A DNA stretch of 64,000 nucleotides, from assembly GCA_023437365.1 (NCBI GenBank), contig JAEZGK010000077.1, forward strand, positions 103,344-167,343. Reading direction: 5' to 3'. Both the position numbers and the translations under genes were made by a program. Each line of letters begins with the position of its first letter. Position 1 is the first letter of the stretch. This stretch comes from Bacillota bacterium. Lineage in GTDB: Bacteria > Bacillota > Clostridia > Lachnospirales > Lachnospiraceae. The notes beneath the pieces are model-generated. The model was not told where the DNA came from. It did not search any database and saw only the letters and a list, made by a program, of their open reading frames with translations. Below are positions 53,053-62,675 of this stretch, piece after piece.

Positions 53053-56000
53053 ATGAGAAATAAGATACAGAGGAAGGCATGGGTAATCATTTTAGTTATG
53101 ATGGTATCCGTACTTTTGGGGGTATCATCGGGGAGTTTTATGATATCAACGGTGTATGCAGCAGAGGAAGGAGTAGCACCCACAGTTAGATATGTAATAG
53201 TACCGTCCAATTACACCTATACGGTGGGATCCAGCTTGGATTTTTCGGTAAGCTTTTCGGAAGCGATAACGGTTACCGGAACACCGAGGCTCGCAATCAC
53301 CATTGGCAGCACCACGGTAGGTGCAAACTACATAAGCGGAAGTGGAACTTCAACACTTGTGTTCCGATATACCATTAAGGCTGGAGATCAGGATAGTGAC
53401 GGAATTACAGTTGGAGCACTGTCTCTGAACGGTGGCACAATAAAGAATGCGGCAGGTAATGATGCCGATCTAACCTTGAACAGCGTAGCCTCCACATTGG
53501 GTGTTAAAGTGGACGGAGTAGTACCCACGGTAACATCGGTATCAGTACCGCCTAATGGCACCTATAAGATTAAAGATAATATAGACTTTACTGTCAATTT
53601 TTCCGAAGAGGTAACGGTTATCGGTACACCGAGGCTTGCAATCACCATTGGCAGCACCACGGTTTATGCAGACTACGTAAGCGGAAGCGGAACTTCAGCA
53701 CTTGTGTTCCGATATACCATTAAGGCCGGAGATCAGGATAGTGACGGAGTTACAGTTGGAGCACTGTCTTTGAACGGTAGCACAATAAGGGATGTGGCAA
53801 CTAACAATGCCTTACTAACCTTGAACAGCGTAGCCTCCACATCGGGTGTTAAGGTGGACGGAGTAGTACCCACGGTAACATCGGTATCAGTACCGCCTAA
53901 TGGCACCTATAAGATTGAAGATAATATAGACTTTACTGTCAATTTTTCGGAAGCGGTAACGGTTACCGGAACACCGAGGCTCGCAATCACCATTGGCAGC
54001 ACCATGGTTTATGCAGACTACGTAAGCGGAAGCGGAACTTCAGCACTTGTGTTCCAATATACCATTAAGACCGGAGATCAGGATAGTGACGGAATTACAG
54101 TTGGAGCACTGTCTTTGAACGGTGCCACAATAAAGAATGCGGCAGGTAATGATGCCATTCTAACCTTGAACAGCATAGCTTCCACATTGGGTGTTAAGGT
54201 GGACGGAGTAGTACCCACGGTAACATCGGTATCAGTACCGCCTAATGGCACCTATAAGATTGAAGATAATATAGACTTTACTGTCAATTTTTCTGAAGAG
54301 GCAACGGTTACCGGAACACCGAGGCTTGCAATCACCATTGGCAGCACCACGGTAGGTGCAAACTACATAAGCGGAAGTGGAACTTCAACACTTGTGTTCC
54401 GATATACTATTAAGCCCGGAGATCAGGATATTGACGGAATTACAGTTGGAGCACTGTCTCTGAACGGTGGCACAATAAGGGATGCGGCAGATAATGATGC
54501 CGTTCTAACCTTGAACAGCATAGCCTCCACATTGGGTGTTAAGGTGGACGGAGTAGTACCCACGGTAACATCGGTATCAGTACCGCCTAATGGCACCTAT
54601 AAGATTGAAGATAATATAGACTTTACTATCAATTTTTCCGAAGAGGCAACGGTTACCGGAACACCGAGGCTTGCAATCACCATTGGCAGCACCACGGTTT
54701 ATACAGACTACGTAAGAGGAAGCGGAACCTCAGCACTTGTGTTCCAATATACCATTAAGGCCGGAGATCAGGATAGTGACGGAATTACAGTTGGAGCACT
54801 GTCTTTGAACGGTGGCACAATAAAGAATGCGGCAGGTAATGATGCCGTTCTAACCTTGAACAGCATAGCTTCCACATTGGGTGTTAAGGTGGGAGAAGCT
54901 GCACCCTCCGTTATTCCACCACCATCCTCGTCCATAAGTACACCAGAAGGCAAGATTGAAAAAGATCAAAAACGGAACGAAAATGCACCGGTAGCCAGTC
55001 TGAATGATAGCAGTGAGGAGCTGAAATCAAAGCTTTTGTCTACTGAGGAGCAGGCACAGGTCGCAACAGGAAAGGATGCCAAGGTTATCCTTAAGATAGA
55101 AGAGATCAGTGCTACTGTTAGTGAAGAGGATAAAAAAAAGATAAAAGAAAAGCTTACAACAAAACAGCAAAATACGGCTGATATTGCAACACTCTATATC
55201 GATATCTCCTTGTATAAACAGATTGGAGAAGGGGAAGAGAGCAAAATAACCAAGACCAACGGTAAGATCAGCATCAGCCTTGAGGTGCCGGAAAATATGC
55301 AGAACACAAAGGAGGGTACAGAAAGAACCTATCATGTGATCCGTATCCATGACGGAGTGGCAGAGCTTTTGGAGGGAAGCTATGATCCCATTAGCCATCT
55401 GTTTACCTTCGAAACAGATCTATTTTCTGTCTATGCCCTGGCTTACTTAGATGTGAATACAACCGCTAATCAAGTGGAAGAAGGTGCAAGTGATAAGATT
55501 ACAGTGTATAATGATTTTTACCATCTACGTCTAAAAGCAAAAGCAGATAAGACCTCTCAAAAGCTATCCTATGCCAAAGTGTCCGATGCTGATGGTTACC
55601 TGATTTACGGTGCGCAATGTGGAAAGGACATGAAACTTCTGGCAGAGGTGGGTGGAGATATCACTAGCTATACTGTGAAGAAGCTGAAGCAGTCAACCTA
55701 TTATAAGTATCAGTTAAAAGCCTACAAAATCATAGACGGAGAAAAGGTCATCCTGGCAACCTCCAAACTGGTTCGCTCAGTAACAACGAGTAAGACCTAT
55801 GGTAATCCAACCAAGATTACATCGAGTATTTCTTCCGTAACGCTGGCAGTAGGAAAAACGAAAAAAGTAACATATGAGGTAGTTCTGCCGGAGAACAAGA
55901 AGATGAAGGATTATGCAAGTCAGACTCGTTTTGAAACAACGAATAAGAAGATTGCCACAATAAGCAGCAGCGGCAAAATAACAGCGAAATCGAAAGGTAC

Positions 56001-56064
56001 CTGTTATGTATATGTATATGCTCAAAATGGAGTTAATAAAAAGATAAAAGTAACAGTAAAGTAA
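53053..56064 (+). CDS. Secreted surface protein with five 115-aa SwmB-like repeats
   Basis: 1003 aa from the ATG at 53053, with AGGAGG seven bases upstream; the frame is open to 52963 but without a site. A signal peptide (MRNKIQRKAWVIILVMMVSV onward, cleavage probably after VYA) is followed by five Ig-like beta repeats of 115 aa (residues about 42-616) with FSEEATVTGTPRLAITIGST, GSGTSALVFRYTIKAGDQD and GALSLNGGTI, resembling the SwmB/adhesin repeat. Then come a proline linker, a domain with KINGKISISLEV-like sequence, a fibronectin-III-like domain (about 830-920) and a C-terminal Ig-like Big2 domain (ISSSGKITAKSKGTCYVYVYA). No LPXTG, membrane anchor or SLH domain is seen. Probably an adhesin or cell-surface matrix protein; ligand unknown. 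Confidence 0.88.
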   Translation: MRNKIQRKAWVIILVMMVSVLLGVSSGSFMISTVYAAEEGVAPTVRYVIVPSNYTYTVGSSLDFSVSFSEAITVTGTPRLAITIGSTTVGANYISGSGTSTLVFRYTIKAGDQDSDGITVGALSLNGGTIKNAAGNDADLTLNSVASTLGVKVDGVVPTVTSVSVPPNGTYKIKDNIDFTVNFSEEVTVIGTPRLAITIGSTTVYADYVSGSGTSALVFRYTIKAGDQDSDGVTVGALSLNGSTIRDVATNNALLTLNSVASTSGVKVDGVVPTVTSVSVPPNGTYKIEDNIDFTVNFSEAVTVTGTPRLAITIGSTMVYADYVSGSGTSALVFQYTIKTGDQDSDGITVGALSLNGATIKNAAGNDAILTLNSIASTLGVKVDGVVPTVTSVSVPPNGTYKIEDNIDFTVNFSEEATVTGTPRLAITIGSTTVGANYISGSGTSTLVFRYTIKPGDQDIDGITVGALSLNGGTIRDAADNDAVLTLNSIASTLGVKVDGVVPTVTSVSVPPNGTYKIEDNIDFTINFSEEATVTGTPRLAITIGSTTVYTDYVRGSGTSALVFQYTIKAGDQDSDGITVGALSLNGGTIKNAAGNDAVLTLNSIASTLGVKVGEAAPSVIPPPSSSISTPEGKIEKDQKRNENAPVASLNDSSEELKSKLLSTEEQAQVATGKDAKVILKIEEISATVSEEDKKKIKEKLTTKQQNTADIATLYIDISLYKQIGEGEESKITKTNGKISISLEVPENMQNTKEGTERTYHVIRIHDGVAELLEGSYDPISHLFTFETDLFSVYALAYLDVNTTANQVEEGASDKITVYNDFYHLRLKAKADKTSQKLSYAKVSDADGYLIYGAQCGKDMKLLAEVGGDITSYTVKKLKQSTYYKYQLKAYKIIDGEKVILATSKLVRSVTTSKTYGNPTKITSSISSVTLAVGKTKKVTYEVVLPENKKMKDYASQTRFETTNKKIATISSSGKITAKSKGTCYVYVYAQNGVNKKIKVTVK
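53176..54900 (+). repeat. Five tandem 345-bp coding repeats
   Basis: Units begin near 53176, 53521, 53866, 54211 and 54556, each exactly 345 bp. Copies 2-5 share long identical stretches and differ by a few substitutions; copy 1 has a diverged start. Such high identity points to recent duplication or gene conversion, so repeat number could vary. Confidence 0.92.
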
Positions 56065-56146
56065 TAAGAAGAAATATGAGGGCAACGATGTGAAACGCTC
56101 TCCATATGGAAATGTCATTAATCTAAGTAGTCGAACAGGTTAGCGA

Positions 56147-56184
56147 AAAATGGTGAACGCTATGATAAGTGTTCACCATTTTTT
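56147..56184 (+). terminator. Terminator after the repeat protein
   Basis: AAAATGGTGAAC pairs with GTTCACCATTTT across a 12-nt loop, with T residues following. Confidence 0.85.
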
Positions 56185-56258
56185 GCAGTTCTAACTTCCT
56201 AATATCCATCTTGTGATTTTATTTTATATAACTTTACATAATAAATTGTCGGATCAGA

Positions 56259-56287
56259 TTGATAATATTTGATAAATGTTGTATAAT
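56259..56287 (+). promoter_or_regulatory. Promoter of chemoreceptor 2
   Basis: TTGATA (56259-56264) and TATAAT (56282-56287) with a 17-bp spacer, 140 bp before the gene. The rest of the 362-bp gap shows only the terminator of the preceding gene. Confidence 0.6.
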
Positions 56288-56426
56288 TTGTATTATAGGT
56301 AGACTAATTATTGGCAAAATATGATCATATATGACAAAAATTATAATGATCTGATGGGATATAAATAAGGGTAATAAATGGGTATGATAAGGGCAGTTTT
56401 ATACCTAAAGAAAGGAGAAGCATATT

Positions 56427-58682
56427 TTGGGGAGAATATGCAGGCAAAGGGATATGGACTTAAAGAAGAGGTTACAAAAGGGGAAGGTCGATGAAATTCA
56501 GATACCTGAAGCAGTGGTACAACCAAATCTAAGAATATCCGGAAAGGAAAAGTTCTCGGGGAAAATCAAGAGGACGACTCCCTCAAGCGAGCGCAGACAA
56601 GGATTGGATTTAAAACTAATAATCAAAAAGATGAATAGTATCAGAGCAAAGCTGATTATTGCTTTTCTGGTACCTGTTGTTCTGATTATTGTTTTGGGTG
56701 TCCTTTCCTATTCTAAATCATCTAAGGGCTTAATCGAAAGCTATGAGAGTTCTACAATGTCTACTATGAATAATATGTCAAGATATCTGAATTTTGGAGC
56801 AGAAACAATAGCCAGCAAGGCAAAAACCTTGAATACCAATGATATTCTTGTGAAATATTACTCAGGGGAGTATCAAAATAATAAAGAAGAGGAGTCAACC
56901 CGATTCAAAGAAGTAAGATCTTCTATCACAAAAGAGATTCTGTCCCAGGATTATATTGCTAATGTGTATATTATGTCTGATTATGGAACTGCTATCTCAG
57001 GTAATGGCACCGCTGCCAGTAAGGTGGTGTATAGTGAATTCATGACGAGCGGAGAAGGTTCCATTCTTAAGGCAAGCGGGTCAGAAGGCGTATGGGTAGG
57101 CTCACATCCCTATCTGGATGGTTTATCCGGTACGACAGATACTACATACTCCTTCAGTTACATCAGCAATCTGAAAGGTACAGACGGCAAACCGGTTGGC
57201 AGTATCGTTCTTGACGTTGATAATAATTACGTGAAGGATACCGTCTCCGGAAGCGGTTTCCCTACGGGAAGTGTTGTAGCCTTTATCAGCGGTGACGGTA
57301 GAGAGATTGTCTCCGGCGTAATCCCGGAAGGATTTCGCTTCTCCGATCAGACCTATTATCTGAATGCTGTTGCTGCGTCAAGATCAACTGAGGGAAGAGA
57401 ATACGTGATCTTCAATGGTAGCAGATATTTATTTACTTATTCGAAGATAACGAGTAACGGAAGTATGATTTGCTCCGTCATTCCGGAGAAGATGATTGTC
57501 TCAAAGGCGAATGAAGTAAAGAAGATAACCTTTATGGTAGTCCTTCTGGCGAGCATCATAGCGATAGGGCTTGGAACCTTTATAGCCTATGGTTTCAGCA
57601 CCTCTATCCACAAGGTGAATGACGTACTTAATCTGACTAAGGAGGGCGATCTCACTCATTATACTTCTATTAAGAGAAAGGATGAATTCCACATTCTCGG
57701 TAGGTGTATCAATGATGTAATTGATAGTATGCAGAAGCTCATCAGGAAAATGACCGGTACCAGTGCTACGGTATCTAAGTCCGCAGCTGTGGTTTCTGAA
57801 AGCTCGGTAATTCTTGTAAATGCGACCAGGAATATCTCCGATGCGGTCAACGACATCGAAAAGGGAGTAACCCAACAGGCACAGGATGCAGAGAGCTGCC
57901 TCCTTCAGATGGCAGATCTGGCAGATAAGATTAATGAACTATATTCCGGCACCCATAATATAGAACAAATCGCAGGAAATACTAAAACAATTGTCGGAAG
58001 CGGTATGGGGATTGTAGATAATCTAAGTGCAAAGGCCAAGGATACCTCGGATGTGACCAAGACTGTCATCAGCGATATTCAGATTCTGGAGTCAGAATCC
58101 CAAGCCATTGCCGGTATCATTGAGACAATCAACGGAATTGCTGAACAGACCAATCTGCTTTCCCTCAATGCTTCCATCGAGGCAGCCAGGGCAGGAGAGT
58201 TCGGAAAGGGCTTCTCTGTAGTTGCATCTGAGATTCGAAAGCTTGCAGATCAATCCCTCAAGGCTTCCAATGAGATTGCAAAAATCATTCAGAAGATAGA
58301 AATGCAGACCAAAAAGACAGTGAATACAGCCAAGTATGCACAAAGCATCGTTATATCACAGGAAGAGGCGTTGGTAAGCACGGTAAATGTATTCAAGGAT
58401 ATTAACCAGCATGTCGAGAACCTGACAGATAACTTAAATCAGATCGCATTCGGCGTAGAAGGTATCGAACATGCCAAGGATGATACCTTAAGAGCGATCG
58501 AAAGTATATCAGCAACCGCGCAGGAGACGGCTGCAGCCACGGAGGAATTAAGCGTGACAGCCGAGAATCAGCTCTCGGAGGTGAATAGGCTGAATTCTGT
58601 AGTTCAGCAGCTAAATGACGATGCCGTTAATCTGGAGGAGTCAGTCAAGGTATTTAGGTTAACTAATAATAGCCATGACTAA
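56427..58682 (+). CDS. Methyl-accepting chemotaxis protein (paralogue 2)
   Basis: 751 aa, the same architecture as the receptor at 45630: a charged cytoplasmic N-terminal extension of about 75 residues, membrane helix 1 (near 78-98, LIIAFLVPVVLIIVLGVLSY), an external Cache-like sensor, helix 2 (near 366-388), HAMP, and a signalling domain with IAEQTNLLSLNASIEAARAG and FSVVASEIRKLADQS. The start may be TTG at 56427 (AAAGGAG about ten bases upstream) or ATG at 56454 (weaker site). No che or flagellar genes accompany it, so its signalling partners are elsewhere. Confidence 0.92.
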   Translation: MGRICRQRDMDLKKRLQKGKVDEIQIPEAVVQPNLRISGKEKFSGKIKRTTPSSERRQGLDLKLIIKKMNSIRAKLIIAFLVPVVLIIVLGVLSYSKSSKGLIESYESSTMSTMNNMSRYLNFGAETIASKAKTLNTNDILVKYYSGEYQNNKEEESTRFKEVRSSITKEILSQDYIANVYIMSDYGTAISGNGTAASKVVYSEFMTSGEGSILKASGSEGVWVGSHPYLDGLSGTTDTTYSFSYISNLKGTDGKPVGSIVLDVDNNYVKDTVSGSGFPTGSVVAFISGDGREIVSGVIPEGFRFSDQTYYLNAVAASRSTEGREYVIFNGSRYLFTYSKITSNGSMICSVIPEKMIVSKANEVKKITFMVVLLASIIAIGLGTFIAYGFSTSIHKVNDVLNLTKEGDLTHYTSIKRKDEFHILGRCINDVIDSMQKLIRKMTGTSATVSKSAAVVSESSVILVNATRNISDAVNDIEKGVTQQAQDAESCLLQMADLADKINELYSGTHNIEQIAGNTKTIVGSGMGIVDNLSAKAKDTSDVTKTVISDIQILESESQAIAGIIETINGIAEQTNLLSLNASIEAARAGEFGKGFSVVASEIRKLADQSLKASNEIAKIIQKIEMQTKKTVNTAKYAQSIVISQEEALVSTVNVFKDINQHVENLTDNLNQIAFGVEGIEHAKDDTLRAIESISATAQETAAATEELSVTAENQLSEVNRLNSVVQQLNDDAVNLEESVKVFRLTNNSHD

Positions 58683-58977
58683 TTTATGGTAATTGAATAG
58701 AACGAGGAAGGATTAATTCCATATATCCTTCTAAAACACGATATCAGTGTATCGTATTGTGAATTTAATAAATAGATTTCTAAGCATCAGCATATAAATC
58801 AGATATTAAGTGGCATGCTTTTTGTTTATTAAAAGTTGCATTTTATGTTATTTATATACTGTACAGATGATAAAAATTCTGGCATACTTATACTATAGTA
58901 CCAACGATATGAATCCTGGGGAGTGTATCACGGTATGAAATGAAGGTATGATTACGAATAATAAGGAGGAATAGACA

Positions 58978-60072
58978 ATGGCAGTACAGATTTTTCAGCA
59001 GCGTAGAGATATGATGTCGGGGGGAAGCGGCTTCTACTTTGGACCCGCAGGGACTGGAAAGACATATGCTTTAAAACGTGAGATTGAACATGTTTTGGAG
59101 AATACGGAAGGAACGGCATTTGTCATCAGCAGGAGCGGAGAATTCAATGAATTAGTCGAAAAGTATGATGGTATTATTATCGACTTATCAAAAGACTTCC
59201 TGAATCCTTTGGTTATATTAGACGCATGCGAAATCAGCGAACAGGACGTAGTGTTCCTCAGCAAAATTAAGTTCGGTCTGGCGAAGCTGCTGATCGAAAG
59301 CAGAATTCCTAAGCTTACAAGCCTTCAGAAGTATCTGATTGAGCAGGTAATGCTGAAGCTGTGTGTAGAATGTGGTGACTTAGACTGGACCAAATATGCA
59401 CAAGCGTTTACCGAAATGATTGAAAACTATAAGACAAAGAAGATCGCCAAGAAATTGGATGACATTAAGGCCAGTCTGGATAAGGTTGGTGCAGAGCTGA
59501 ATCTCGGTCCAGTGAATTCGGACAATATCTTACTTAAGGATACTTTTCTCGAGGAATTGAAGGAGCTTGCAGCAGCAGTAGCAGAAGTTGGTAAATTAGC
59601 AGGCGGGAACGATCTGCTTTCAATCGGAAGCCATCGTCTGGTGATTTATGATGTACAGAATGTAGCGAAGGAAGATGTAGATAAATATTGCTTAATGGCT
59701 ATCGAAGACGTCTGGACCAGATTAAACGGAAAAGCACCGATTACCGGCGCCAGATTATTAATAGATAAAGCAGATAGTATCTTTGCAAACTATGATAAAT
59801 ATCTGCTCATGATGTACAAGGTGGCTAAGGCGCAAGGATTTGTCATCACCTCCGTCATTGAGGATACGATGAACTTCCTCAGTAAAAGAGGTACATTCCG
59901 CAATGTATCCAGTTACTATGAATTATTTAAGCATAGCCGCAAAGAGATCGAGGAGCTGCGTCCCATGTACAGCTTAAGCGATGAAGAGGCAGAATGGATC
60001 GCGAATGCTCCGATTGGGCAGAAGCTGGTTCTGTGCGGCGGAAATCGTTTCCTTGTAAAAGCAGTGAAGTAA
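58978..60072 (+). CDS. Orphan VirB4/TraE-like ATPase domain protein
   Basis: 364 aa. GGSGFYFGPAGTGKTYALKR gives a Walker A loop followed by AFVISRSGEFNELVEKYDGI, DLSKDFLNPLVI, then a helical insertion and a C-terminal core (LVIYDVQNVAKEDVDKYCLM, VAKAQGFVITSVIEDTMNFL, FLVKAVK). The order matches the C-terminal ATPase half of VirB4/TraE conjugation proteins, but Walker B reads RLLIDKADS, without the usual Asp-Glu pair. The N-terminal half and all other type IV secretion genes are absent. It starts at an ATG with AAGGAGG upstream and has no neighbours on its strand. Either a domesticated ATPase with a new role or a relic of a mobile element; an intact frame argues for function. Confidence 0.8.
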   Translation: MAVQIFQQRRDMMSGGSGFYFGPAGTGKTYALKREIEHVLENTEGTAFVISRSGEFNELVEKYDGIIIDLSKDFLNPLVILDACEISEQDVVFLSKIKFGLAKLLIESRIPKLTSLQKYLIEQVMLKLCVECGDLDWTKYAQAFTEMIENYKTKKIAKKLDDIKASLDKVGAELNLGPVNSDNILLKDTFLEELKELAAAVAEVGKLAGGNDLLSIGSHRLVIYDVQNVAKEDVDKYCLMAIEDVWTRLNGKAPITGARLLIDKADSIFANYDKYLLMMYKVAKAQGFVITSVIEDTMNFLSKRGTFRNVSSYYELFKHSRKEIEELRPMYSLSDEEAEWIANAPIGQKLVLCGGNRFLVKAVK

Positions 60073-60123
60073 GTAGGGATAAGGAATAGTACGGTTACAT
60101 AAGAAATATCGGAGCTATCATTT

Positions 60124-60175
60124 CAGGGCTGTTTCTGAGCTTCATCTTTTTGGAGGAGTTTCAGAAATAGCCCTG
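60124..60175. terminator. Terminator-like hairpin after the VirB4-like gene
   Basis: CAGGGCTGTTTCTGA (60124-60138) pairs with TCAGAAATAGCCCTG (60161-60175) with one G-U pair and a 22-nt loop. It lies between convergent genes. Confidence 0.65.
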
Positions 60176-60236
60176 TATCGTTTTGTCTACAGCAGCGGGG
60201 TACAGCTTCCGCATATTATTCAGACCAATCAGATAC

Positions 60237-60608
60237 TCAGTACACAAATAAAGAGCGAAGAATTATGAATATGATCAATGCCCATAGGATAAGAATTGGA
60301 ACAGCATAATACCACTTTTTTGGTTTTCCGTCTTTCCAGAGATATTCAGCTTCTGTTCTGCATTCCAGCAGGATTTGTGTTGGAATGAATTTTACAGTCA
60401 ACACTACCATCGCAGGCAGTATAATTAAATCATCAAGATATCCGAGTACCGGTATGAAATCAGGAATTAGATCAATCGGCGACAATGCGTAAGCAATGGT
60501 TAAGCCTGCAAGAATTTTTGCAGGCACCGGAGTTTCTTTCTTTCGCAGAGCAATGAAAATAGCAGGAATATCGGTTTTTAATTTCCGGGATCTGTCCTTT
60601 AAATTCAT
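60237..60608 (-). CDS. YkvA-family (DUF1232) membrane protein
   Basis: 123 aa. Residues 28-68 contain the DUF1232 core (ILAGLTIAYALSPIDLIPDFIPVLGYLDDLIILP), with PIDLIPDFIP as the signature; a membrane helix lies near 100-118. Function unknown in the family. Encoded 26 nt downstream of the acyltransferase on the same strand, so co-transcribed. Confidence 0.92.
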   Translation of the reverse strand: MNLKDRSRKLKTDIPAIFIALRKKETPVPAKILAGLTIAYALSPIDLIPDFIPVLGYLDDLIILPAMVVLTVKFIPTQILLECRTEAEYLWKDGKPKKWYYAVPILILWALIIFIILRSLFVY

Positions 60609-60634
60609 CGGCTTCTCCTTTATGGTTAATACTG

Positions 60635-61399
60635 TTAGGATATTAGTTCTTCCAGATCCTCCTCGAGAGCGGGCTCACTTATTGTATAGTTTTGAATTTC
60701 ATTGAGCTTACGGCAGATTCTGTTATAGACAAGGTCACAGAGCTCTTTTGTCTTCATATCACAATATTCATCATAATAAATAGGAGAAAGGTAATGTACC
60801 TGTGTTCTAACACGACGTAGAGAATTAGTTGTAAATGCTCGATAGGAATCAAAAACAACCACTGGAATAATGGGGCATTTCGTCATCAGTGGGATCTTAA
60901 AGGAACCGTTATGAAATTCCTGCAGACGGTTGCGATTGTCGGTATATCCACCTTCCGGGAAGAGCAGATATCTTCTCCCCTGGCCAATCTCCTCTGATAT
61001 CTCCTTGATAATTCTAACTTGTTGTCGTGGATCCTTTTTATCAAGGCGCTTGCCTTTGATCAGGTTGATAAAGAGATTATTAATCAGGCTTTCGGAGGTC
61101 TCCTTATCCATCACTATGGTGCAAGGCTCTGCATGAGAGGACAGTATCCCTAATGCATCATATTTACCCTGGTGATTGGCATACATAATATAGCCTCCCT
61201 GCTCCGGCAGATTTTCCTGTCCGGTGACATGGGTGGAGATACGGCCTCGCCTTTTAATCATATTGACAAGCTTTAACCCCGCTCTATAGCAGTCCCTTTC
61301 CGTATACTTTTCAGGATGTTTGGCAAAGTAATACATTTGGGGAATAAAATACAAATTAAATATCGCTGCAGTGATAATAACATAATAAAATCTGAGCAT
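60635..61399 (-). CDS. PlsC-like 1-acylglycerol-3-phosphate acyltransferase
   Basis: 254 aa. After an N-terminal membrane helix, the acyltransferase motifs appear in order: NHQGKYDALG (HX4D), then YLLFPEGGYTDNRNRLQEF (the phosphate-binding EG segment) and PIIPVVVFDS. It transfers an acyl chain to lysophosphatidate or a related lipid at the membrane. The gene name plsC is possible, but paralogues in clostridia are common. A 25-bp near-palindrome lies about 92 bp upstream and may control it. Confidence 0.9.
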   Translation of the reverse strand: MLRFYYVIITAAIFNLYFIPQMYYFAKHPEKYTERDCYRAGLKLVNMIKRRGRISTHVTGQENLPEQGGYIMYANHQGKYDALGILSSHAEPCTIVMDKETSESLINNLFINLIKGKRLDKKDPRQQVRIIKEISEEIGQGRRYLLFPEGGYTDNRNRLQEFHNGSFKIPLMTKCPIIPVVVFDSYRAFTTNSLRRVRTQVHYLSPIYYDEYCDMKTKELCDLVYNRICRKLNEIQNYTISEPALEEDLEELIS

Positions 61400-61721
61400 A
61401 TCAATTACCTTCTTATGTATATTTCATAGATGTTAACATGCTTCATTGTATCACAATCCTGCGTTTTATGCTACCCCATATTAGTCGTGATTCACTGAGT
61501 GATTCACTCAGTGAAGGAGTTAGTATAAGTATGATAGGGGCTTTATTAAAGTCATATCGTAAATGAAATTACAAAAATGGGAGATTATTCTTAGTTTATG
61601 TATTTTTATACGATTATAATTGAACAAAGAAAAGCTATGTGATAAGCTATTAGTAAATTACTAAGTTTTGGTAAAATATTTAGAAAATTTTGAAGTATAT
61701 ACATACGTAGGCGGGATAAAA
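61400..61721. other. Divergent region between plsC-like and HTH-TPR genes
   Basis: Holds the palindrome at 61491-61515 and A/T-rich sequence; TACAAT on the minus strand near 61446 is a possible -10 for the acyltransferase. No gene seen. Confidence 0.4.
61491..61515. promoter_or_regulatory. 12-bp-arm palindrome, TetR-like operator
   Basis: TTCACTGAGTGA, one central T, then TCACTCAGTGAA: perfect arms. The TGAGTGA-TCACTCA core is of the kind bound by TetR-family repressors. No TetR gene is in the window. Confidence 0.6.
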
Positions 61722-62675
61722 ATGGCGAATGAGCTTGAAATGGAGAACAATAAGATAGGGTCCGCGATTCTATACTTCCGTGAGTCGTATCAGATATCAC
61801 AAGGGAAATTGTGCATGGGCTTATGCTCAATAGCAACATTATCGAGGATAGAAGCCGGAGAAAGAGATGTAGATTCTTTGCTGTTGGAGACGCTTTTGGA
61901 GCGTCTGGGTAAGATGCCGAACCAATTTGAATTGATATTGACGGAATTTGATTATGATTTATATCAGAAGAGGGAAGAAATTAAGAAGCAGGCGGAAGCA
62001 AAGGCATATTCCTCAGCTTATGCCTTGCTGCAGGAATATGAGCAGATTGCAGCCACAAAGGGAAATGTCCACGTGCAGTTTATTAAGGCATACAGGGCAC
62101 TTTTGAATGAGTTGAATGGAGGAACCATTGATACTACCATTGATCTTTTGATGCAGGCAATCACCTGTACAGTACCAGACTTTAAGACAAGTGAAATTAA
62201 AGATTATTATCTGAGTAACAGTGAACTAAATATTATTGTTGATATCCTAAAACGCATGGTCAGTGCAGGGATGAATAGACATGCTAAGCAGATATTAAAA
62301 CAGGTTCTGGATTATCTTGACCTACATAACTCAATGGAGGACAACAGTAATTTATATTCCAAGGTTGCTCTGATCGCAAGTAGGCTTTACATGAAGGAAA
62401 ACAACCTAAAAAAAGCCCTTGAGATATGCAACAGGGGATTCGAGAAATGTAAGGGCAGCCGAAAGATGGATTATCTTGGGGAATTAACGTTTATTAAGGC
62501 CCAGGCAACGGAGGGTTTATACAAGATAGAAGTCAATTGGGAAGAAAAGAAGAAGGATTGTCTGAAGCTGTATCTGCAAGCGTATTATGTATTAAATTTT
62601 TGTGAGGATACTCATGCAGCAAAAGAGATACGTGAACACTTGAAGGGGGAGTATCAATGGGAAGATATCGATTAG
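61722..62675 (+). CDS. HTH-TPR regulator A (RNPP/Rgg-like layout)
   Basis: 317 aa. The ATG at 61722 follows GGCGGG; the frame upstream to 61668 lacks a site. Residues 8-65 form an HTH_3-type DNA-binding domain (IGSAILYFRESYQISQGKLC, SIATLSRIEAGERD, LERLGKM), although the core is somewhat degenerate. The rest is helical with TPR-like repeats (YSSAYALLQEYEQIAATKG, LNRHAKQ-like, NNLKKALEICNRGFEKCKG). HTH plus TPR is the layout of peptide-pheromone receptors such as PlcR, Rgg and PrgX. Overlaps its paralogue by 19 nt. Confidence 0.82.
   Translation: MANELEMENNKIGSAILYFRESYQISQGKLCMGLCSIATLSRIEAGERDVDSLLLETLLERLGKMPNQFELILTEFDYDLYQKREEIKKQAEAKAYSSAYALLQEYEQIAATKGNVHVQFIKAYRALLNELNGGTIDTTIDLLMQAITCTVPDFKTSEIKDYYLSNSELNIIVDILKRMVSAGMNRHAKQILKQVLDYLDLHNSMEDNSNLYSKVALIASRLYMKENNLKKALEICNRGFEKCKGSRKMDYLGELTFIKAQATEGLYKIEVNWEEKKKDCLKLYLQAYYVLNFCEDTHAAKEIREHLKGEYQWEDID

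Noticed and set aside
58978..60072. Evidence for an integrative conjugative element
   Set aside because: No relaxase, integrase, coupling protein or other transfer genes are visible around the VirB4-like gene.
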